This document shows positions 6,032 to 8,028 of a DNA stretch of 8,028 nt, piece after piece; within the stretch, counting starts at the first letter, position 1, and each line of letters opens with the position of its first letter. Position numbers and translations under genes: made by a program. Under the pieces are notes generated by a model that was not told the DNA's origin, made no database searches, and saw only the letters and a list, made by a program, of their open reading frames with translations. The DNA is from Actinomycetota bacterium (lineage in GTDB: Bacteria > Actinomycetota > Acidimicrobiia > IMCC26256 > PALSA-610). The stretch lies in assembly GCA_030839105.1 (NCBI GenBank), contig JAUZEI010000280.1, forward strand, positions 1 to 8,028, written 5' to 3'.

Positions 6032-6100
6032 CCTGCGGTTCGCCCTGCGGTTCGAGAAGCGGGTGAGCAATTTGTCAACGCTTGCTGAACGTTCGAGAAG
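6032..6100. repeat. Direct repeats upstream of the importer gene
   Basis: CCTGCGGTTCG is repeated at 6032-6042 and 6044-6054 with a 12-bp period. GTTCGAGAAG is repeated at 6050-6059 and 6091-6100. Between them AGCAA (6066-6070) and TTGCT (6082-6086) form an inverted pair around TTTGTCAACGC, and GAACGTTC (6087-6094) is a short palindrome. A -35-like TTGTCA is at 6072-6077, but no matching -10 is evident, so I do not call a promoter. The cluster lies 80-150 bases upstream of the substrate-binding protein start and may hold regulator sites. Confidence 0.35.
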
Positions 6101-6179
6101 GCCGCGCCACCTTTCTGGATCGACAGACGTGCACAATGTCCGTACGCTTCGGCCCGTCCAGCGACTCGGGGGAGACAGA

Positions 6180-7580
6180 ATGCGGCTGCGTTTGTGCGTG
6201 CTCGCGACAGCTTTGGTACTCGTTGTCACCGCTTGCGGTGGCGGGAGTAGCAAGAATTCCGGCGGCGGAGGCGGCGGCCTCGGCGGTCCATCGACGACCG
6301 CGCCCGCGCCCGACGCCTGCAAGACCGCGAAGCTGACGAGCCCCGAGATCGGTGTCACGCCGAAGACGATCACGGTGACCGTCATTGCCGACGTGAACAA
6401 CTCCATCCGCCCCGGCCTGTTCAAGGGCTCGTGGGACGGAATGGTCGCGTGGGGCAAGTACATCAACTCCAAGGGCGGCCTCGCGTGCCGCCAGGTCGTC
6501 GTCAAGCAGGGCGACTCCAAGCTGAGTCCCACAGACGCGTCCAACGCGATCCTGGCCGCGTGCGGCAACTCCGTCGCGATGGTGGGCACGACCGCGCTGT
6601 TCCTCCAAGACGTCACCGGCATGGAGAGCTGCAAGGACAAGACCGGTAAGCGGACGGGTATCCCCGACATCGCCGACCTGCAGACCGAGGTCGCGCAGCA
6701 ATGCTCGAAGATCTCGTTCGCGACGTTGCCGACCGGCTCGTCGTGTCCCTACTCGGGCACCGGGCCGCGCACCTTCCACGTCGGCTACACGCAGTACGAC
6801 TACTACTTCAACAAGTTCGGCAAGGACGCGCTGCACGGGGTGTTCGTGATCCCGAAGGACCTCCCGTCGACCATCTCCGCGTCGATGCCGATCTTCCGGG
6901 CCGAGAACAAGATGGGCATCAAGAGCGACGCCGAGTTCGGTGAGAGCGGAACCTCGATCCAGACCGACTACACCCAGGTCGCTCAGGCGATGAAGTCGAA
7001 GAAGTCGACCTACGGGCGCAACGGTCTCGACTACAAGGGCACCGTCTTGATGCGCAAGGAAGCAGTGAACCAGGGCGTCGACACCGTGAAGGTGTGGGAC
7101 TGCTCGGTGCAGTGCTACGACAAGCGTCTGATCGGAGAGGGCGGCGCCGCCATGGAGGGCCAGTACGTCTGGCTCAACTTCCTTCCCTTCGAGGACAAGG
7201 GGTCGAACGCCACGCTCGACGGGTTCCTCAAGTACGACAAGAACCCGGAGGGCTTCGGTGCCCAGGCGTTCATCGCGGGTGAGATCTTCGCCCGGGCGGT
7301 CGAGGACACGATGAAGGCGCACGGCGACGATCCCAACTCGATCACGCGCGCCAACCTGCTCACGGCCATCCGCGCCATGCACGACTTCGATGCGAACGGC
7401 ATGGCGGCGCCCGGCATCGACGTCGGCCGCAAGCTCGGCAGCACGTGCCTGGTCGGTATGCAGGTGCAGGGCGGAAAGTTCGTCCGAGTCGACCCGGTAG
7501 AGCCCGGCAAGTTCGACTGCGACAACAACAAGAAGGCGTTGGAGTTCTCGATCGACGCCGCCAAGGAATACCACGGCTGA
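6180..7580 (+). CDS. ABC importer substrate-binding lipoprotein, branched-chain amino acid (LIV) type
   Basis: Captures a solute outside the membrane and hands it to a LIV-type ABC permease. The 466-residue product begins MRLRLCVLATALVLVVTAC, a lipoprotein signal with lipobox VTAC and lipidation at Cys19, followed by a Gly/Ser/Pro linker (20-46) that tethers the domain. The rest has the look of a type I periplasmic-binding-fold protein (Leu/Ile/Val-BP-like): ITVTVIADVNNSIRP, then GLFKGSWDGMVAWGKYINSKGGLACRQVVV, a nucleotide-free two-lobe fold, and a C-terminal region with FGAQAFIAGEIFARAV. Apart from the lipidated Cys, ten cysteines remain in the mature chain (47, 103, 128, 151, 175, 189, 308, 312, 423, 447), an unusually large even number. 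GGGGGAG (6168-6174) lies 5 bases before the ATG, firmly fixing the start over longer in-frame versions. The permease follows 35 bases downstream, so the two form an operon. The ligand may not be an amino acid; this fold also binds amides, urea, short carboxylates and aromatic acids. Confidence 0.92.
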   Translation: MRLRLCVLATALVLVVTACGGGSSKNSGGGGGGLGGPSTTAPAPDACKTAKLTSPEIGVTPKTITVTVIADVNNSIRPGLFKGSWDGMVAWGKYINSKGGLACRQVVVKQGDSKLSPTDASNAILAACGNSVAMVGTTALFLQDVTGMESCKDKTGKRTGIPDIADLQTEVAQQCSKISFATLPTGSSCPYSGTGPRTFHVGYTQYDYYFNKFGKDALHGVFVIPKDLPSTISASMPIFRAENKMGIKSDAEFGESGTSIQTDYTQVAQAMKSKKSTYGRNGLDYKGTVLMRKEAVNQGVDTVKVWDCSVQCYDKRLIGEGGAAMEGQYVWLNFLPFEDKGSNATLDGFLKYDKNPEGFGAQAFIAGEIFARAVEDTMKAHGDDPNSITRANLLTAIRAMHDFDANGMAAPGIDVGRKLGSTCLVGMQVQGGKFVRVDPVEPGKFDCDNNKKALEFSIDAAKEYHG

Positions 7581-7615
7581 CGCAGGGCCGGCCTAGTCGC
7601 ACGAAGGGATCTGGC

Positions 7616-8028
7616 GTGTCACAACGGTGGTCGAACCTGCTGGTTTGGGCGGGCACGATCGCGTTCATCGTCTTGGTCAGCAAGGCGGCGTGGGCCGGTA
7701 ATCCGGTCAACGGCACATCTCTGACCAACCTCGTAGTCCTGGCGCTGCCGGTTGCGGGCATCATCGCCATGTCCGCAACCGGTCTCGTCGTCGTCTACAC
7801 GACGACGGGAGTGTTCAACTTCGCCCAGGGCGCGATCGGCATGTTCCTTGCGTACGTCGACTGGGAGCTCACAGTTGCGCACGGTGTGCCGCAGGCCGTA
7901 GCGCTCCCGCTCGTGGTGCTGGTGATCGCTCCGTTGCTCGGGATCGGGCTCGACCGGGCGATCATGCGCCATCTCCAGGGCAAGCAACTCGTCGTGCAGC
8001 TCATGGTGACGGTCGGATTGCTGTTCGC
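7616..8028 (+). CDS. Branched-chain-type ABC transporter permease (LivH-like), N-terminal part
   Basis: Inner-membrane permease subunit expected to pair with a LivM-like permease and LivG/LivF ATPases. Only the first 137 residues are in the window and the frame is open at the right edge. Hydrophobic segments lie near 7-24, 36-60, 93-111 and 124-137. The family signature is clear at 58-76: VVVYTTTGVFNFAQGAIGM, equivalent to the LivH region with the invariant NFAQG. The GTG start at 7616 is supported by AAGGGA (7604-7609), 6 bases upstream, and by its position 35 bases after the substrate-binding protein. The N-terminal helix precedes the usual LivH start, so the protein may carry an extra leading membrane segment. 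Remaining transporter genes presumably follow outside the window. Confidence 0.9.
   Translation, partial: MSQRWSNLLVWAGTIAFIVLVSKAAWAGNPVNGTSLTNLVVLALPVAGIIAMSATGLVVVYTTTGVFNFAQGAIGMFLAYVDWELTVAHGVPQAVALPLVVLVIAPLLGIGLDRAIMRHLQGKQLVVQLMVTVGLLF

Noticed and set aside
6072..6100. Possible sigma-70 promoter with TTGTCA as -35
   Set aside because: No -10-like hexamer occurs 16-18 bases downstream, so only the repeat content is reported.
5931..6179. N-terminal extension of the substrate-binding protein to 549 residues
   Set aside because: A lipoprotein signal peptide must be at the N-terminus, and GGGGGAG sits just before the ATG at 6180; the upstream part is repeat-rich intergenic DNA.
5306..6670. 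454-residue minus-strand open frame spanning the intergenic region and part of the oxygenase
   Set aside because: It crosses the importer gene antisense and reads the oxygenase out of frame; no domain is visible.
6075..7574. 499-residue open frame on the minus strand opposite the substrate-binding protein
   Set aside because: Composition is Arg/Val/Leu/His repetitive, as expected from GC-rich codons read backwards; the plus-strand frame has a lipoprotein signal and a strong ribosome site.
1..8028. CRISPR array, tRNA/rRNA, transposase, toxin-antitoxin or phage defence genes
   Set aside because: I looked for regularly spaced repeats, cloverleaf-like stretches and characteristic protein motifs on both strands and found none.

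Overview
This is GC-rich, densely coding bacterial DNA. GTG starts are frequent (four of the eight genes as called here), intergenic gaps are short, and gene direction switches often. The style fits a high-GC actinomycete. The substrate-binding lipoprotein has a Gly-rich linker and many cysteines, and the single-domain flavin reductase ends in a CIHCNKC cluster; both remind me of Acidimicrobiia-type environmental actinobacteria. That placement is inference, because no rRNA or other marker gene is present.

Layout. Positions 1-908 (-) hold a membrane acyl-CoA/acyl-lipid desaturase whose C-terminal end runs off the left edge. An inverted repeat (959-975) lies in its upstream region. A strong hairpin (989-1012) separates it from a 91-residue charged protein with a SHOCT-like C-terminus (1013-1288, -). 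Divergent from that is an AMP-forming acyl-CoA synthetase (1492-2994, +) carrying an in-frame, repeat-bounded insertion of about 105 bp. A short hypothetical gene (3010-3405, -) is tail-to-tail with the synthetase and nearly head-to-head, 36 bp apart, with an Old Yellow Enzyme-family reductase (3442-4608, +). The reductase converges with a Rieske non-haem iron oxygenase alpha subunit (4642-5913, -). A 266-bp divergent regulatory region (5914-6179), rich in palindromes and tandem repeats, separates the oxygenase from a branched-chain-amino-acid-type ABC importer: substrate-binding lipoprotein (6180-7580, +), then the first part of a LivH-type permease (7616 to the right edge, +).

How the parts may work together. 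A LIV-type importer, a CoA ligase, an ene-reductase and a Rieske oxygenase would fit uptake and breakdown of a small carboxylic acid, aromatic, terpenoid or steroid-like compound. The genes do not form one operon, no electron-transfer partner for the oxygenase is visible, and no substrate can be named from sequence. The shared pathway is a hypothesis. I saw no RNA gene, CRISPR array, insertion sequence or phage gene. I also do not see a clearly new multi-gene system. The most unusual items are the in-frame repeat insertion in the CoA ligase, the tandem palindromes next to the oxygenase start, and the flavin reductase that ends at its Fe-S cysteine cluster.
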